From: DATJFQ01 sp035495555
GTDB taxonomy: Bacteria > Acidobacteriota > Vicinamibacteria > Vicinamibacterales > 2-12-FULL-66-21
Assembly (NCBI GenBank): GCA_035495555.1
Contig: DATJFQ010000070.1
Coordinates: 1-48,996 of the forward strand
Direction: 5' to 3'
DNA length: 48,996 nt
A program made the translations under genes and the position numbers. Below are positions 35,079-43,329 of this stretch, piece after piece. A model generated the notes under the pieces. It saw nothing but the letters and a program-made list of their open reading frames with translations, did no database searches and had not been told where the DNA came from. The first letter of the stretch is position 1. Each line of letters opens with the position of its first letter.

Positions 35079-36376
35079 ACCGTTGTCGCCGCCTGCCGCT
35101 CGCCGCGCGGCACGTAGTCGCGGCGTTCGGCGCCCGTGTAGATCTGTCGCGGACGCGCGATCTTCTGATCCGGGTCGGTCAGCATTTCTTCCCACTGAGC
35201 GATCCACCCGGACGTGCGCGGGATCGCGAACATGACGGGGAACATGTCCACCGGCAGCTTCATCGCCTGGTAGATGAGCCCCGAGTAGAAGTCGACGTTC
35301 GGGTACAGCTTGCGCGACACGAAGTAGTCGTCCTGCAGCGCGATGCGTTCGAGTTCGAGCGCGCTGTCGAGCAGCGGGTTCCTGCCCGTGATCTCGAACA
35401 CCTGATCTGCCACCTGCTTGACGATCTTTGCGCGCGGGTCGTAGGACTTGTAGACGCGGTGTCCGAAGCCCATCAACCGCCCTTCGCCATTCTTCACGCG
35501 CTTGATGAAGCCGGGAATATTCGAGACCGGGCCGATCTCCGTGAGCATCCGCAGGACCGCCTCATTTGCGCCGCCATGGAGCGGGCCGTACAGCGCAGCC
35601 GCCGCACCGGCCATCGCGGAGTACGGGTCCGCGTGCGAGCTGCCGATGCCTCGCATGACGCTCGTGCTGCAGTTCTGTTCGTGGTCCGCGTGCAGGATGA
35701 ACAGGACGTCGAGCGCGCGTTCGAGCGCGGGCTGCGGCTTGTAGCGCAGCTCCGTCATCCGGAACAGCATGTTCAGGAAATTGCCGGCGTAGCTGAGATC
35801 GTTGTCCGGCTGATTGTACGGACGGCCGACCGAATGGCGGTACGCATACGCGGCGATCGTCGGCACCTTTGCGACGAGCCTGACCGTCTGCAGCCGCCGG
35901 GACTCCTCCGAGAAGATGTTCTTCGCATCCGGATAGAACGTCGAGAGCGCGCCGAGCGTGCTGATGTACATCCCCATCGGGTGCGCGTCGTGGCGGAACG
36001 CCTCCATCAGCTTCGCGATGTTCGTGTGGAGCATCGTGTGATGGGTGATTTCCTCGCGCCAGGCCTCGTACTGCGCGGCGGTCGGCAGTTCGCCGAAGAG
36101 CAGAAGGTACGCGACCTCGAGATAGTCGCTTCTGGCCGCGAGCTCTTCGATCGGGTAGCCGCGATAGAGGAGGATACCCTTGTCGCCGTCGATGTAGGTG
36201 ATGCTGCTCCGGCAGGCGGCGGTATTCATGTACGCCGGGTCGTACGTCATCAGCCCGAACTCGTCCGGCTTCACTTTGATCTGGCGCAGGTCGGTCGCGC
36301 GGATCGTGTCGTCCTGGACGGGAACCTCGTACTGCGTGCCGGTGCGATTGTCGGTGATGGTGAGCGTGTCCGCCAT
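35075..36376 (-). CDS. gltA: Citrate synthase
   Basis: A 433-residue citrate synthase of the hexameric bacterial type. Catalytic residues are in LYGPLHGGANEAV (first His), GFGHRVYKSYDPRA (second His) and VDFYSGLIY (Asp). The enzyme condenses oxaloacetate and acetyl-CoA at the entry of the TCA cycle. It lies 5 nt after yacG and overlaps the M28 gene by 4 nt, so a core metabolic enzyme is embedded in an otherwise unrelated operon. Confidence 0.95.
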   Translation of the reverse strand: MADTLTITDNRTGTQYEVPVQDDTIRATDLRQIKVKPDEFGLMTYDPAYMNTAACRSSITYIDGDKGILLYRGYPIEELAARSDYLEVAYLLLFGELPTAAQYEAWREEITHHTMLHTNIAKLMEAFRHDAHPMGMYISTLGALSTFYPDAKNIFSEESRRLQTVRLVAKVPTIAAYAYRHSVGRPYNQPDNDLSYAGNFLNMLFRMTELRYKPQPALERALDVLFILHADHEQNCSTSVMRGIGSSHADPYSAMAGAAAALYGPLHGGANEAVLRMLTEIGPVSNIPGFIKRVKNGEGRLMGFGHRVYKSYDPRAKIVKQVADQVFEITGRNPLLDSALELERIALQDDYFVSRKLYPNVDFYSGLIYQAMKLPVDMFPVMFAIPRTSGWIAQWEEMLTDPDQKIARPRQIYTGAERRDYVPRGERQAATTV

Positions 36377-36381
36377 GTCGT

Positions 36382-36564
36382 CTAAGACGCCTCGTCGTCG
36401 TGCTCGGGGTCCGCAGACGGAGCGGGCTCGTCTGGGACGCGATACTCTTCGCCCAGCCAGCGCCCCAGATCCGCCATCTTGCAGCGCTCGCTGCAGAACG
36501 GCCGCCAGGCCGGGTCTTCGGGCCGTTTGCGGCAGTACACGCAGTTGGGTCTTCGAGCGCGCAA
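36382..36564 (-). CDS. yacG: DNA gyrase inhibitor YacG (zinc ribbon)
   Basis: A 60-residue protein, short as usual for the family. The zinc ribbon has Cys8/Cys11 in CVYC and Cys24/Cys28 in CSERC, then MADLGRWLGEEYRVP, the conserved YacG stretch. The start is a TTG; the open frame gives no better one nearby, and YacG proteins begin very close to the first CxxC. It may modulate gyrase. It sits between a kinase gene and citrate synthase. Confidence 0.9.
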   Translation of the reverse strand: MRARRPNCVYCRKRPEDPAWRPFCSERCKMADLGRWLGEEYRVPDEPAPSADPEHDDEAS

Positions 36565-36593
36565 CCGACTAATCTTACCCTACACCCCGAGCG

Positions 36594-37358
36594 TCACTCC
36601 GGGCGCGAGGCGACAGGTGCGTTGTCCGGCTCGTTCAGGAACCCGGCAATCTGGCGGCGCAGCTCGTCCTGAATCACATCGACTTTGCGGCGCGCATCGA
36701 GCACGCGGAAGCCGTACTCGTCGGCGAGCGCGGCGTACTCCTTCAGGAGCGCGCGCTGGTAGGCCCTGAAGCTCTCGTAGATGTCGTCGCCCAGCTTCAG
36801 GTCCATGCCGGATTCCCAGTAGTCCATCCCGCGTGACTGCAGGACGCGCCTGATGAGGGTCTTCTCGTCGATCCGCAGATAGAAAACGAGATGCGGCGCG
36901 ATGCCGAAGCCGTACAGGTTTCGAATCCACTGCCGATCGACGCCCCGGACCCCGGCGCGCGCGAGCGCCGTGAAGATGTAGCGGTCCGACAGGACGATGA
37001 AGCCGGCCTTGAGCGCGGGAATGATTTCCTTTTCGAGGCGATCCGCGAAATCGGTCGCGTACAGCAGCACGAACGTGAGCTTGTTCAGCGTGTTGCTCGC
37101 CTTCGCCAGTTCGATGGTGGGCTGCATCAGCTCGGAGCGCGTCCAGCCCGTTTCGATCACACCGTAGCCCTGCACCTCCAGCCACTCGCGGAGGAGCCGG
37201 ATCTGCGTCGAACGGCCGACGCCGTCGGTGCCCTCGACCGCGATGAGCTTCCCGGGATAGTGATCGATCGGAAGATACGGAATCCCGTAGCTGTAATAGT
37301 GGCCCGGCTGGGCGCCGATCGGTTCGAGGTCAGGCGGATTCGTCGAGCTGCTCGTCAT
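36594..37358 (-). CDS. TMPK-like P-loop kinase with Walker-A Arg, copy 2 of a tandem pair
   Basis: A 254-residue thymidylate-kinase-like protein. The P-loop reads EGTDGVGRST at 42-51: Arg49 stands where the invariant Lys is expected. The DR motif VLSDRY and the lid-region MDYWESGMDL are otherwise kept, as is the LLYATDFADR stretch shared with its neighbour. The ATG at 37358 is preferred over an upstream TTG because a GGAG lies about 10 nt before it. It overlaps the preceding kinase gene by 29 nt. The Arg suggests weak or lost ATP hydrolysis, or a different nucleotide role; a pseudo-kinase partner of the other copy is one option. Confidence 0.78.
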   Translation of the reverse strand: MTSSSTNPPDLEPIGAQPGHYYSYGIPYLPIDHYPGKLIAVEGTDGVGRSTQIRLLREWLEVQGYGVIETGWTRSELMQPTIELAKASNTLNKLTFVLLYATDFADRLEKEIIPALKAGFIVLSDRYIFTALARAGVRGVDRQWIRNLYGFGIAPHLVFYLRIDEKTLIRRVLQSRGMDYWESGMDLKLGDDIYESFRAYQRALLKEYAALADEYGFRVLDARRKVDVIQDELRRQIAGFLNEPDNAPVASRPE

Positions 37359-38028
37359 TGGCTTCAATCTCCAGGTGCTGCGACACCAGGCGCCGGCAGA
37401 CCCGCTGCTGTTCGGTGATGCTGCCGCTCGCGTTGATCACGCTCAATCCGTACTCCTCGACGCAGCGGTCGTACTCGTCGAGGACCTTTCCCTGGAAGAT
37501 CCGGAAGCTCTCGATCGCGTTCGTGCTCCACCCCATATCGAGGCCGGCTTCGTAGAACTTCAATTTCACCCGCCGCGCGAGCAACCGGTCGATCGAGACG
37601 TCGATTGGCGTCTTGAAGTACACGGCGAGGTCCGGTTTCACCGCGAAGCTGTACAACTCGCGGACCCAGCGCCGGTCCACGCCTCTGGCCGCATCGCGCG
37701 CGAAGGCGGTATAGGTGTAGCGGTCGGCGAGGACGATCATGCCGGCCTTCAGCGGAGGGATGATGTTGTAGAGCAGGCGATCAGCGAAATCGGTCGCGTG
37801 GAGGAGGCTGAAGGTCATCGGCGTGAGCGCGTTCTTCTTCTTGCCCGCCTTCGTCGCGGCCTTCACGAGCGCCGACGAGTTCCACTCCGTCTGGAAGACC
37901 GGATGGCCCGCGGCGCTAAGCCATTTCGCCAGCAGCCCCAGCTGGGTCGTCTTTCCTGAGCCGTCGATGCCTTCCACGACGAACAGTTTTCCCGGATACG
38001 TGTGCGGCGCCGTCAGGTTGTTCAGCAT
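37330..38028 (-). CDS. TMPK-like P-loop kinase, copy 1 of a tandem pair
   Basis: A 232-residue protein from the ATG at 38028. It has a canonical P-loop EGIDGSGKTT (Lys26), the LADRYTYTAFARD segment, and the FYEAGLDMGWS sequence corresponding to its neighbour's lid-region motif. It belongs to the thymidylate-kinase superfamily; dTMP as substrate is likely but not shown. An in-frame TTG at 38058 is an alternative start. The coding region lies 113 nt within the end of the ppx frame. The P-loop family also includes polyphosphate-dependent relatives, so the neighbourhood raises other options. Confidence 0.82.
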   Translation of the reverse strand: MLNNLTAPHTYPGKLFVVEGIDGSGKTTQLGLLAKWLSAAGHPVFQTEWNSSALVKAATKAGKKKNALTPMTFSLLHATDFADRLLYNIIPPLKAGMIVLADRYTYTAFARDAARGVDRRWVRELYSFAVKPDLAVYFKTPIDVSIDRLLARRVKLKFYEAGLDMGWSTNAIESFRIFQGKVLDEYDRCVEEYGLSVINASGSITEQQRVCRRLVSQHLEIEANDEQLDESA

Positions 38029-39586
38029 AGGCAGATCGTTCTTCCGTGTCCCGTCCAATCACGTCGAACCGCAGCGGACGCCGGAGCACGCGCTCCAGCG
38101 GGGCGCGGTGCCGCTGTGCGGCCCAGAGTTCCAGCTCGATATCGCCCTCGGCCCGGAGACGTACCAGATAATCCTGACCGCGTGAGACGAAATCAACCGC
38201 CGAAACCGCCTGCGAATGGCTGCGGTCGAGACCCTCGGCCAGCCGCACCATCGCCGCAAGTGTCCGGACCGTTTGTCGCGCGGTACCCCGTAACGCAGCG
38301 TACTCCTCGTGTGATTTCTTCGGTACTGCCTGTCGATGGTACCTCGCGATGAGCGCGATGATGTCAACTTCCACCGGCTCGAACCCCCGCAGACCGCCGT
38401 TCCTGATCAGGTAATGCGAATGCCGATGGTGCCGCTCGTAACTGATGTGCACGCCGATGTCGTGGAGCAGCGCCGCGTACTCCAGCCATTCCCGCTCTGC
38501 GTCGCCGAGGCCGTGCACGCCCCGCGTCTGGTCGAACATGGCGAGGCAGAGCTGCGCGACGTGAGTGGCGTGGCCGACCGCGTATCCGCACCGCTCGGCC
38601 AGCTCGATCACGCTTCGCCGGCGTACGTCGGGATAGCGATCGACCTTCCGGATGTGCCCCGTGTTGCGCTGGATGTAATCCAATACCAGGCCTTCGCGCA
38701 ACGCGAGGTCGCACAGCGTCAGCTCGGCTGCATCGAGACGACGAAGCAGAAGATCCAGGAGCACGGAACCCGCGACGACGATGTCCGCGCGCCGCGGGTC
38801 TAGGCCCGCGACGTGCAGCCGCGCCTCCAGATCGAGACCCGTCAGACGGCGGCGCAGTTTCGAGATGGCCTTTGCCGGTACTCGGCGGTTGCGGAGATCC
38901 TCCGGCCCGACGCCGCCCGTTTCGATCAACGCGAGCGAGCCAAGGCTGAGGATCGTCCCCGACGTGCCGATCACGCGGTCGAAGCGTCGCCGTGCAAGGC
39001 CGTTGAGGTACGGCCCGATCTCCTTATTGATGTACTTCGTCAACCGCCGCTCATCGCGCGCGGAGAGCGGATCGGATTTGACGAACCGTTCGGTGAGGCG
39101 GATCACGCCGAGCTTGAAGCTGCGGCCTTGAGAGACGTGGTTTGCCGTGCCCAGGCTCACCTCGACGCTTCCGCCGCCGATATCGACCACGACAGCCGGC
39201 GCTCCGCCCGTGTCGACGCCGTAGCTCGCTGCCGTATGGATGAGCCGGGCCTCTTCCGTCCCGGAAATCACCCGCACGTTGATGCCGGTCGCTTTCGCGA
39301 CCTGGGCAATGAAATCGCCACCATTGTCTGCTTCACGGACGGCTGAGGTCGCCGCCGCGACGACCTCGTCCACATGGTTCGCTTCCGCAATCCGCTTGAA
39401 CTTGGAGAGCGTCTGCAGCGCGGCCGTGACCGCCGTCGGGGTGAGGCTGCGGCCGTCGAGGCCGCCGGCGCCGAGGCGGACCATTTCCTTTTCTCTGTCA
39501 ATCACTTCGAAGGACAGATCCTGCCGCACACGCACGACGATCATGTGGATCGAGTTCGTGCCGATGTCGATGGCTGCTATACGCAT
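37916..39586 (-). CDS. Ppx/GppA phosphatase (exopolyphosphatase family)
   Basis: This protein has 556 residues. The N-terminal actin-like domain shows AAIDIGTNSIHM (4-15), SGTEEARLI and VVVDIGGGSVEVSLG, all nucleotide- or polyphosphate-binding motifs. The C-terminal half (from about 330) is an HD-like helical domain with ALLHDIGVHISYERHHRHSH. Ppx members are about 490-515 residues; this one is longer because its frame runs on into the TMPK gene. The last roughly 38 codons are therefore probably non-functional tail. It hydrolyses polyphosphate or pppGpp. It is the first gene of the minus operon and divergent from the CHAD gene at 39685. Confidence 0.88.
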   Translation of the reverse strand: MRIAAIDIGTNSIHMIVVRVRQDLSFEVIDREKEMVRLGAGGLDGRSLTPTAVTAALQTLSKFKRIAEANHVDEVVAAATSAVREADNGGDFIAQVAKATGINVRVISGTEEARLIHTAASYGVDTGGAPAVVVDIGGGSVEVSLGTANHVSQGRSFKLGVIRLTERFVKSDPLSARDERRLTKYINKEIGPYLNGLARRRFDRVIGTSGTILSLGSLALIETGGVGPEDLRNRRVPAKAISKLRRRLTGLDLEARLHVAGLDPRRADIVVAGSVLLDLLLRRLDAAELTLCDLALREGLVLDYIQRNTGHIRKVDRYPDVRRRSVIELAERCGYAVGHATHVAQLCLAMFDQTRGVHGLGDAEREWLEYAALLHDIGVHISYERHHRHSHYLIRNGGLRGFEPVEVDIIALIARYHRQAVPKKSHEEYAALRGTARQTVRTLAAMVRLAEGLDRSHSQAVSAVDFVSRGQDYLVRLRAEGDIELELWAAQRHRAPLERVLRRPLRFDVIGRDTEERSAYAEQPDGAAHVSGKTVRRGRHRRLRKDDPAGAAGEMA

Positions 39587-39625
39587 GTGCCGGAGAGACG
39601 AACGGCAGGGCTGGTGGCGCTGACC

Positions 39626-39652
39626 TTGCTTAGTAAACGGCAGGTGTATACT
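39626..39652 (+). promoter_or_regulatory. Candidate promoter of the CHAD-SixA genes
   Basis: TTGCTT (39626-39631), a 15-nt spacer and TATACT (39647-39652) lie in the 98-bp divergent gap between ppx and the CHAD gene; the ATG follows 32 nt later. On the other strand TTTACT (39637 to 39632) could serve ppx. Confidence 0.45.
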
Positions 39653-39684
39653 GGCCGTTCTGCTCGAGCCGCGCGCATCCTACC

Positions 39685-40626
39685 ATGAACCGTTCGTCGT
39701 CTCTGCTTCGCCTCCTCGACCGTCGGACCCGCGCGCTCAAGCGTTACGTGCCGCACGCCCTGGCGGGCGATGACGTCGGAGTACATCAAGCAAGAGTCGC
39801 ATCCAGGCGGCTCCGGGAAGCCGTGCCCGTGCTGTCGTCCGGACTGCACGGCAGTAAGGCGGGAAAGGCGCGGAGGAAGATCCGCCGGCTGACCGAGGCG
39901 CTCGGGACCGTTCGAGAGCTCGACGTGACGCTTGCGCTGCTTGATGAACTCGACTCGAGGCCGGGAGTGCCGAAGAACGCGCTCGCGGAAGTCCGCGCGC
40001 ACGTCATCGCCGAGCGGGAAGAGCGCCGGCAGGTCATGCACGAGCGGCTCGAGCAGGTCGATCTGCCCAAGCTCGAGCGCCGGCTCGAATCCGTCCGTGA
40101 GGCCGTCGCAGCTCCGTCTCGCGATCATTCATGGCGGTCCGCGCTTTCCGAGCGCCTCGTCACGCGCGCCCGCCGATTGAACAAAGCCATCGATGACGCG
40201 GGACAGATCTATGCACCCGAGGCCCTTCATCGGGTGCGGATCGCCGCGAAAAAGCTGCGCTACGCGCTCGAGATCGCCAACGAGAGCAAAGGGGCGCCGT
40301 GCGCGGCGGATTTGCGGCTGATGCGGCGCGTCCAGGACGCGCTGGGTCGTCTCCACGATCTGCAGATTCTTCAGCATCACGTGGCTGAAGTGTCGGCAGC
40401 GCCGCACCCGCGGCGCGCTCCAGGCGATCCCGGCCTCGCGCTGCTGGGCCGTGTCATCGAGGACGAGTGCCGGTTGCTGCACGCAAAATACATTGCGTTG
40501 CTGCCCGCGCTCCGCGAGGCGGCGACGCGAATCCGCCGTCAGACCGCCGTTCGCGTCACGGCTCCGCGACGCGCGCCCGCGAAGATGCACCTGCAGGAGC
40601 GGCGCACCGCAGGAGCCGCGCGCTGA
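39685..40626 (+). CDS. CHAD-domain protein
   Basis: This 313-residue helical protein is rich in Arg and Lys. Two conserved CHAD repeats are visible: VHQARVASRRLREAV (about 33-47) and LHRVRIAAKKLRYALE (about 180-195). CHAD domains bind inorganic polyphosphate through this basic groove. Ppx is the divergent neighbour and SixA directly follows, so a polyphosphate function is well supported by context. The stop overlaps the next ATG by 1 nt. Confidence 0.9.
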   Translation: MNRSSSLLRLLDRRTRALKRYVPHALAGDDVGVHQARVASRRLREAVPVLSSGLHGSKAGKARRKIRRLTEALGTVRELDVTLALLDELDSRPGVPKNALAEVRAHVIAEREERRQVMHERLEQVDLPKLERRLESVREAVAAPSRDHSWRSALSERLVTRARRLNKAIDDAGQIYAPEALHRVRIAAKKLRYALEIANESKGAPCAADLRLMRRVQDALGRLHDLQILQHHVAEVSAAPHPRRAPGDPGLALLGRVIEDECRLLHAKYIALLPALREAATRIRRQTAVRVTAPRRAPAKMHLQERRTAGAAR

Positions 40627-41126
40627 TGGCCGGCTTCGAGCTTTATCTGATCCGCCACGGCCTTGCGGGCGAACGCGGACCCGAATGGCCAGATGACTCC
40701 AAGCGCCCGCTGACAGACGAGGGCCTGTCCAGGCTTCGGAAAGAGGCGCGAGGCCTGCGCGAGCTCGGCGTCGGCTTCGACGTCATCGTGACGAGCCCGC
40801 TCGTTCGCACGCGACAGACGGCCGATGTCTTCGCTGAGGTCCTCACGACGAAGGCGCCAATCGTCTCGTCGGACGCGCTCGCGCCCGCAGGATCGCCCGC
40901 CTCTGTCATTCAGGAGATCGCCAGGCATGCCCGCAAGGGGCGGGTCGCGCTCGTCGGTCATGAGCCGAACCTCGGCGAGCTGGCCGGACACCTCATTCAG
41001 GCCCGCTCGGCACTGTCCTTCAAAAAGGGCGGCATCTGCCGTATCGATTTCGAAGTGCCGCCACCAAAGGGTGTCGGGTCGTTGATCTGGTTCCTGCCGC
41101 CGAAGGTCCTGCGCAAGATCAAGTAG
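40626..41126 (+). CDS. sixA: SixA-type histidine phosphatase
   Basis: A 166-residue branch-2-like histidine phosphatase with the catalytic LIRHG at 8-12 (His11), PLTDEG, the RTRQTAD segment, and the second histidine in VGHEPNLGE. SixA dephosphorylates phosphohistidine proteins. It is coupled to the CHAD gene by a TGATG overlap, a pairing seen elsewhere for polyphosphate loci. The gene ends just before a repeat stretch. Confidence 0.88.
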   Translation: MAGFELYLIRHGLAGERGPEWPDDSKRPLTDEGLSRLRKEARGLRELGVGFDVIVTSPLVRTRQTADVFAEVLTTKAPIVSSDALAPAGSPASVIQEIARHARKGRVALVGHEPNLGELAGHLIQARSALSFKKGGICRIDFEVPPPKGVGSLIWFLPPKVLRKIK

Positions 41127-41246
41127 CCGGTTGCCAGTCGCCAGTTTCCAGCCGGTTGCCAGTCCGCCCGTTTCCAGTCCGCCCGTTTCCAGTCGCCAGT
41201 GCCGATTAGCCAGCTCTCAGTTGCCGTGGCCGGTGTAGTTACTGGT
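41126..41246. repeat. Degenerate GCCAGT/TTCCAGT-type tandem repeats
   Basis: The gap after sixA is built from variants of CCAGT. GCCGGTTGCCAGT occurs at 41126-41138 and 41151-41163, and the 15-mer CCGCCCGTTTCCAGT is duplicated exactly at 41164-41178 and 41179-41193. A related CGCCAGT follows at about 41194-41200. No gene or hairpin was seen. It resembles the heptamer arrays of many GC-rich genomes and may be a dispersed intergenic family. Confidence 0.7.
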
Positions 41247-41759
41247 TCATGCCAGCTCACGGCTGACACGTTGCCCTGCCGAGCGTGCCGCGGCGGTGTC
41301 GTATTGATGCAGGCCCTCGCGGGCGCGGTCGCCGATCCGCCGGTAGAGCGCGATCAGGTCCTTCTCGTCGATGACGTTCCTCGCTTCGGCGATTTCGAGC
41401 GCGTGGCGCAGTTCGTGGCCGATGAGCGCGATCGTGTCGGCGGAGGATTGCCCGAACGTGACCTGGATGCGCAGGTAACGCTGTGAGCCGCCGTAGGGGA
41501 GCATGAGCAGCCGTCCCACGAGCGTGCCGGGCAGCATCGGCACCGGCTCGATATAAACGATGACGTCGGTGCCTTCCAGACGCGCCATCATCGCGTGAAA
41601 CGTCGGCGATCGATCCATCCCGGACGCGAGCAGACGCTGGATATCAGCGTTCATCGTCCGCACATGACGGGTCGGAGACTCGAGGAGCGCCTCCCGCGAA
41701 AGAGACGCGTGGGGTGCGGCAAGCGACGCCGCCAACACAACGAACAGGACCGAGAGCAT
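41247..41759 (-). CDS. Secreted HExxH protein of unknown family
   Basis: A 170-residue protein with a signal peptide (about 2-16, SLAAPHA). The centre has GHELRHALEIAEA, i.e. HExxH at 115-119 with Glu122 and Glu125 after it, a possible zinc-metalloprotease site. The TDVIVYIEP and YLRIQVTFG strands precede it. An excellent GGAGGT ribosome-binding site precedes the ATG. An ECF-like promoter lies upstream at 41801-41828. I do not recognise the family. Confidence 0.7.
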   Translation of the reverse strand: MLSVLFVVLAASLAAPHASLSREALLESPTRHVRTMNADIQRLLASGMDRSPTFHAMMARLEGTDVIVYIEPVPMLPGTLVGRLLMLPYGGSQRYLRIQVTFGQSSADTIALIGHELRHALEIAEARNVIDEKDLIALYRRIGDRAREGLHQYDTAAARSAGQRVSRELA

Positions 41760-41800
41760 TGGGGACCTCCGTCCGCGTTGCTCTCATCCAGCCTCTCCGC

Positions 41801-41828
41801 GTTAGACGGTGAAACCCCGTAAAGGTTT
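41801..41828 (-). promoter_or_regulatory. ECF-sigma-like promoter before the HExxH gene
   Basis: On the minus strand AAACCTTT (41828 to 41821) and GTCTAAC (41807 to 41801) are separated by 13 nt. The AAC-to-TCTAA distance of about 18 nt matches RpoE/ECF promoters. The leader is about 35 nt and ends in a strong Shine-Dalgarno sequence before the ATG at 41759. The sigma factor itself is not in the window. Confidence 0.5.
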
Positions 41829-41949
41829 GACTGTGAGCGGTTTCGGCACGATCGCACAACGAGCGAAAACGAACACCGCGCGGTCCTGGCACGTACGCGC
41901 CGCGATCTACGGCACCGTCCCTCGACGCGCGCACTGCCGCGCGTGCTCT

Positions 41950-43203
41950 CTACGCGGGCACTCCCGCTATGACCACTGCGCCTTTCGGCACGACGATGAT
42001 GCCGTCGCGGATATGCCAGCCATCGCCGTCCGCATGCTGGAGGCTGCCGGGATTGGTCAGTCGGACGCCGTCGGCGATCCGGGCGTTCTTGTCGACGATC
42101 ACGCGATCGAGAACGACGTCGCGCCCGATCCCGAGGTCGATGTCTGTCGCGGCGTTCTCCTCCTGATAGAAGTCCGCGCCGAGCAGCACAGAACGCGTTA
42201 CTCTGGCGCCGCGGCCGATGTGCGTGCGGATGCCGACGACGGAGTCCTCGATCGTGCAGTGCTCGAGGTAGCCGCCTTCGGCGACGATGGCGCGATCGAT
42301 GTGGCAGTCGTATGCCCGCGTGGACGGCAGGAACCGCGGGTGCGTGTAAATCGGCCGGTGCGGATGGAAGAAGTTGAACGGCGCGCCGCGCTGGGTCAAT
42401 TGGATGTTCGCGTCGTAGAACGCGTCGATCGTGCCGACGTCGGCCCAGTACCCGCGATAGAGGTAGGCATCCACCTTCAGGGATCCGAGCGCGGCAGGGA
42501 TGATTTCCTTCCCGAAGTCGATCCCGGGCCGCTGCAGGATGTCCAGCAGCGTGTCGCGAGAGAACACGTAAATGCCCATCGATGCCACGAAAGGCTTGTC
42601 GGGCGTCAGGCCGACGGTTGCGCCGGTCGGCGCACTGCTCTTCATCTCCGACAGCCGCGCCGCGTTGGGCTTCTCTTCGAAGCCGCTGATGTGCCCGAGC
42701 GCATCGAACCGGAAAATCCCCATCTGTGTCGCGTCGCGGGCGTCGACGGGCTGCGCCGCGATCGTGATGTCCGCGCGCCGCTCGATGTGCGCATCGATGA
42801 GTTCGCAGAAATCCATCCGATACAGATGATCGCCGGCCAGGATCAGGTAATAGTCGGCGTCGTAGCCCGAGAAGTGCCGCGCCGCCTGACGCACGGCGTC
42901 TGCGGTGCCCTGAAACCACTCGGCGCTGTCGGGCGTCTGTTCGGCCGCGAGCACTTCGACGAACCCTTCGGAGAAGAGATCGAGTCGATACGTCTGCGCA
43001 ATGTGCCGGTTGAGCGACGCCGAATTGAACTGCGTGAGCACGAAGATGCGTTTGAGGCCGGCGTGCAGGCAGTTGCTGATCGGGATGTCGATCAGCCGGT
43101 ACTTGCCGCCGATCGGCACGGCCGGCTTCGATCGCATATGCGTCAGCGGAAACAGGCGCGTGCCTCGTCCGCCGCCCAGGATCAGCGTCACGACGTCGTT
43201 CAT
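41950..43203 (-). CDS. glgC: Glucose-1-phosphate adenylyltransferase (ADP-glucose pyrophosphorylase)
   Basis: A 417-residue GlgC from the ATG at 43203; an upstream ATG at 43233 adds ten residues but lies outside conserved sequence, and a TAAGAT hexamer lies 7 nt before 43203. The N-terminal nucleotidyltransferase has LGGGRGTRLFPLT and PAVPIGGKYRLIDIPISN, FQGTADAVRQA and the ILAGDHLYRMDF metal site. The C terminus is a left-handed beta-helix of the LbH type. It makes ADP-glucose for glycogen. No glgA or other glycogen gene is nearby. Confidence 0.95.
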   Translation of the reverse strand: MNDVVTLILGGGRGTRLFPLTHMRSKPAVPIGGKYRLIDIPISNCLHAGLKRIFVLTQFNSASLNRHIAQTYRLDLFSEGFVEVLAAEQTPDSAEWFQGTADAVRQAARHFSGYDADYYLILAGDHLYRMDFCELIDAHIERRADITIAAQPVDARDATQMGIFRFDALGHISGFEEKPNAARLSEMKSSAPTGATVGLTPDKPFVASMGIYVFSRDTLLDILQRPGIDFGKEIIPAALGSLKVDAYLYRGYWADVGTIDAFYDANIQLTQRGAPFNFFHPHRPIYTHPRFLPSTRAYDCHIDRAIVAEGGYLEHCTIEDSVVGIRTHIGRGARVTRSVLLGADFYQEENAATDIDLGIGRDVVLDRVIVDKNARIADGVRLTNPGSLQHADGDGWHIRDGIIVVPKGAVVIAGVPA

Positions 43204-43329
43204 GATCGCGATCTTACGATCGCTCTCTCGCATCGCATCTCAACGGCATCCGCCCGGCACCCATTCGAGGCACCAAGCCCGAAGCACCCCGCCGACGGAG
43301 CCGGCGCCGCGATACTATGACTGCTCTCG
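43204..43329. promoter_or_regulatory. Divergent spacer between glgC and membrane-protein gene
   Basis: The minus-strand TAAGAT (43216 to 43211) lies 7 nt before the glgC ATG. The plus-strand GATACT (43311-43316, overlapping TACTAT) lies 13 nt before the ATG at 43330. In between, CGAGGCACC..AGCCC..AGCACCC (about 43267-43289) resembles the repeat at about 21434-21456 next to the RND gene. No open frame of interest. Confidence 0.4.

Noticed and set aside
40997..41269. A 90-residue minus-strand open frame over the CCAGT repeats
   Set aside because: DWKRADWKRADW is a repeat translation; the frame also runs antisense into sixA.
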